A stretch of DNA of 6,378 nucleotides, from NCBI GenBank assembly GCA_031289625.1, contig JAITPB010000068.1, positions 1-6,378 of the forward strand, written 5' to 3'. A model generated the notes under the pieces. It was given only the letters and a program-made list of their open reading frames with translations, was not told the DNA's origin and did not search any database. The position numbers and the translations under genes were made by a program. Source of the stretch: Clostridiales bacterium (lineage in GTDB: Bacteria; Bacillota; Clostridia; Lachnospirales; WQUN01). Below are positions 5,395 through 6,378 of the stretch, in pieces (position 1 is the stretch's first letter; each line of letters begins with the position of its first letter).

Positions 5395-6192
5395 TCAGCT
5401 TATGTTTTCTTGTTCAAAACGCTGCTTGAGCCTGAGACGCAGTTCCCTTTCGATGGGCCAGCATTCGGCGGACTGGCATTCCGCCGCGATCTGCACTTTG
5501 AAAGAACTGGGCGTCAAATCGATCAGGCCGACGACTTCCGGGGGCGATAACAAACCCGGCAAGCCGCCGGCTTTTTTGACTTCATCCGAAAGCAGGCCGA
5601 GCACGCGCTCGACAGAATGCGAAGCGGGGAAATCCAGGTTGATGACGGCGCGCTTGTGTTCCTGGCTCATATTGGTTACAACGCTGATGGAGCTGTTCGG
5701 AAAAATATGTACATTGCCGTTGATGTCGCGGATTTTTGTGATTCTAATGCCGACGGAAGCCACAACGCCATGTATGCCGCTGATGGCGATGACATCGCCG
5801 ACGTTGAATTGATTTTCCACTAAAATAAAAATACCGGTCAGGAGATCCTTCACGATGGTCTGCGAACCGAAGCCGAGGCCGACGCTGGCCACGCTGGCCA
5901 AAGCCACGAGAGGCATGGCCGATACGCCAAAAATGTTTAAGATTTGGCAGATGATCAAAAACCATATTACATATTTTACCATGTTGCGCAGAATCGAGCT
6001 GAGCGTTTCCGATTTGCCGCCGCGCATTTTTGCTTTGGAGGCAAGCTGAAAGAAATGCCGGATAGTGTTCCGGACGAGGGCGCTGATCAGCAGACCCGCG
6101 CAAATGACGGCGAGGCAAAGCAGGATCTTGACGCCGATCTCCCAAAACGCTTGAAGTTCAGAGGGGAAACCGGCAGGCATGGCGAAATTCAT
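5395..6192 (-). CDS. MscS-family mechanosensitive ion channel (YkuT-like)
   Basis: The 265-residue protein is a small-conductance mechanosensitive channel, which opens under membrane tension to release solutes after osmotic downshock. It has the minimal MscS plan: TM1 at about 19-41, TM2 at 71-89, then the pore helix TM3 at 92-126 (LVALASVASVGLGFGSQTIV) with alternating small residues, and the beta domain starting at NQFNVGDVI (128-136). The FPNSSI motif at 164-169 corresponds to IPN in the E. coli protein. By my alignment the pore gate leucines of E. coli (105, 109) become V and F here, as in many Gram-positive relatives. The length is close to Bacillus YkuT. It is transcribed alone, converging on the operon across the terminator at 5334-5387. 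The start at ATG 6192 is preferred over GTG 6201. Confidence 0.92.
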   Translation of the reverse strand: MNFAMPAGFPSELQAFWEIGVKILLCLAVICAGLLISALVRNTIRHFFQLASKAKMRGGKSETLSSILRNMVKYVIWFLIICQILNIFGVSAMPLVALASVASVGLGFGSQTIVKDLLTGIFILVENQFNVGDVIAISGIHGVVASVGIRITKIRDINGNVHIFPNSSISVVTNMSQEHKRAVINLDFPASHSVERVLGLLSDEVKKAGGLPGLLSPPEVVGLIDLTPSSFKVQIAAECQSAECWPIERELRLRLKQRFEQENIS

Positions 6193-6206
6193 AAAGACCA
6201 CCTTTC
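6190..6206 (-). promoter_or_regulatory. Ribosome binding site fixing the mscS start at ATG 6192
   Basis: On the minus strand GAAAGGTGG covers 6206-6198, and the ATG at 6192-6190 follows 5 nt later (8 nt from the AAAGG core). The in-frame GTG at 6201-6199 lies within the Shine-Dalgarno sequence itself, so it cannot be the start. Confidence 0.8.
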
Positions 6207-6210
6207 TCGA

Positions 6211-6237
6211 ATTGTATTTCGTTTACTGGACAGTTAA
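6211..6237 (-). promoter_or_regulatory. Weak candidate promoter for mscS
   Basis: On the minus strand TTAACT (6232-6237) and TACAAT (6211-6216) are separated by 15 nt. The -10 box is good, the -35 box is 4 of 6 and the spacing is short, so the call is tentative. Confidence 0.4.
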
Positions 6238-6310
6238 AAGTTCTCAATCTTCATTTTGAAGGGCGGGACAGATAACATACAAAATTTCGACCTGTGCAAT
6301 AGCCAAAATC

Positions 6311-6339
6311 TTCCCAAACAAGACTTAATGTGATATATT
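6311..6339 (+). promoter_or_regulatory. Extended -10 promoter pointing right, out of the window
   Basis: TTCCCA (6311-6316) and TATATT (6334-6339) have a 17-nt spacer, and TGA before the -10 box gives the extended form TGnTATATT. Transcription would begin near 6346, about 20 nt before the ATG at 6367. It is divergent from the mscS gene. Confidence 0.5.
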
Positions 6340-6366
6340 AGGTACAAAAACGAAAGCGAGAGTAAA

Positions 6367-6378
6367 ATGTCAAAGAGG
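6367..6378 (+). CDS. Possible first four codons of a rightward gene (cut by right edge)
   Basis: ATG at 6367 opens a frame reading MSKR to the edge. A weak purine-rich GCGAGAG stretch precedes it, and an extended -10 promoter lies about 30 nt upstream. Too little is visible to name a product or to be sure the start is real. Confidence 0.3.

Noticed and set aside
5402..5812. Plus-strand open frame of 136 codons
   Set aside because: It is antisense to mscS, whose pore helix and beta-domain motifs are clear, and no ribosome binding site precedes it.
5744..6145. Second minus-strand frame of 133 codons within mscS
   Set aside because: It is an out-of-frame reading of the mscS gene. The mscS frame is intact, so this is not a frameshifted copy.

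Overview
The window looks like chromosomal DNA from a low-to-mid GC Gram-positive anaerobe, probably Clostridia-like Bacillota. The evidence is strong AGGAGG-type ribosome binding sites before nearly every gene, TATAAT-type promoters, two lipoprotein signal peptides, and a VTC-domain / DUF4956 / Cthe_2159-like gene trio of a kind I associate with Clostridia. The assignment is an inference from gene content. There is no rRNA, tRNA, CRISPR, transposase or phage gene in the window.

Layout. (1) Positions 1-1087, minus strand: pyrE (orotate phosphoribosyltransferase) followed by the N-terminal part of purH, which runs off the left edge. They overlap by ATGA and share a promoter at 1120-1148. This couples a pyrimidine step to the last purine steps. 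(2) Positions 1256-1792, plus strand: a small lipoprotein of unknown function, expressed divergently from its own extended -10 promoter and closed by a hairpin terminator at 1823-1872. (3) Positions 2025-5319, plus strand: a tight three-gene operon. It encodes a VTC-type triphosphate-tunnel protein (polyphosphate polymerase-like), a DUF4956 multi-pass membrane protein and a 610-residue secreted lipoprotein with a parallel beta-helix of the Cthe_2159 carbohydrate-binding type. It ends at a strong bidirectional terminator at 5334-5387. (4) Positions 5395-6192, minus strand: an MscS-family mechanosensitive channel converging on the operon. (5) Positions 6193-6378: a divergent intergenic region with a weak mscS promoter and an extended -10 promoter pointing right, ahead of what may be the first codons of another gene at 6367.

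The most interesting part is the three-gene operon. Its products would sit in three successive compartments: a cytoplasmic polyanion-forming or phosphate-binding enzyme, a membrane protein, and an outward-facing glycan-binding beta-helix. Gene overlap and spacing (8-bp overlap, then a 15-bp gap) indicate they are made together. A working hypothesis is a machine that makes a phosphate-rich polymer, or transfers phosphate, at the membrane and links it to a surface polysaccharide. None of this is proven by the sequence.
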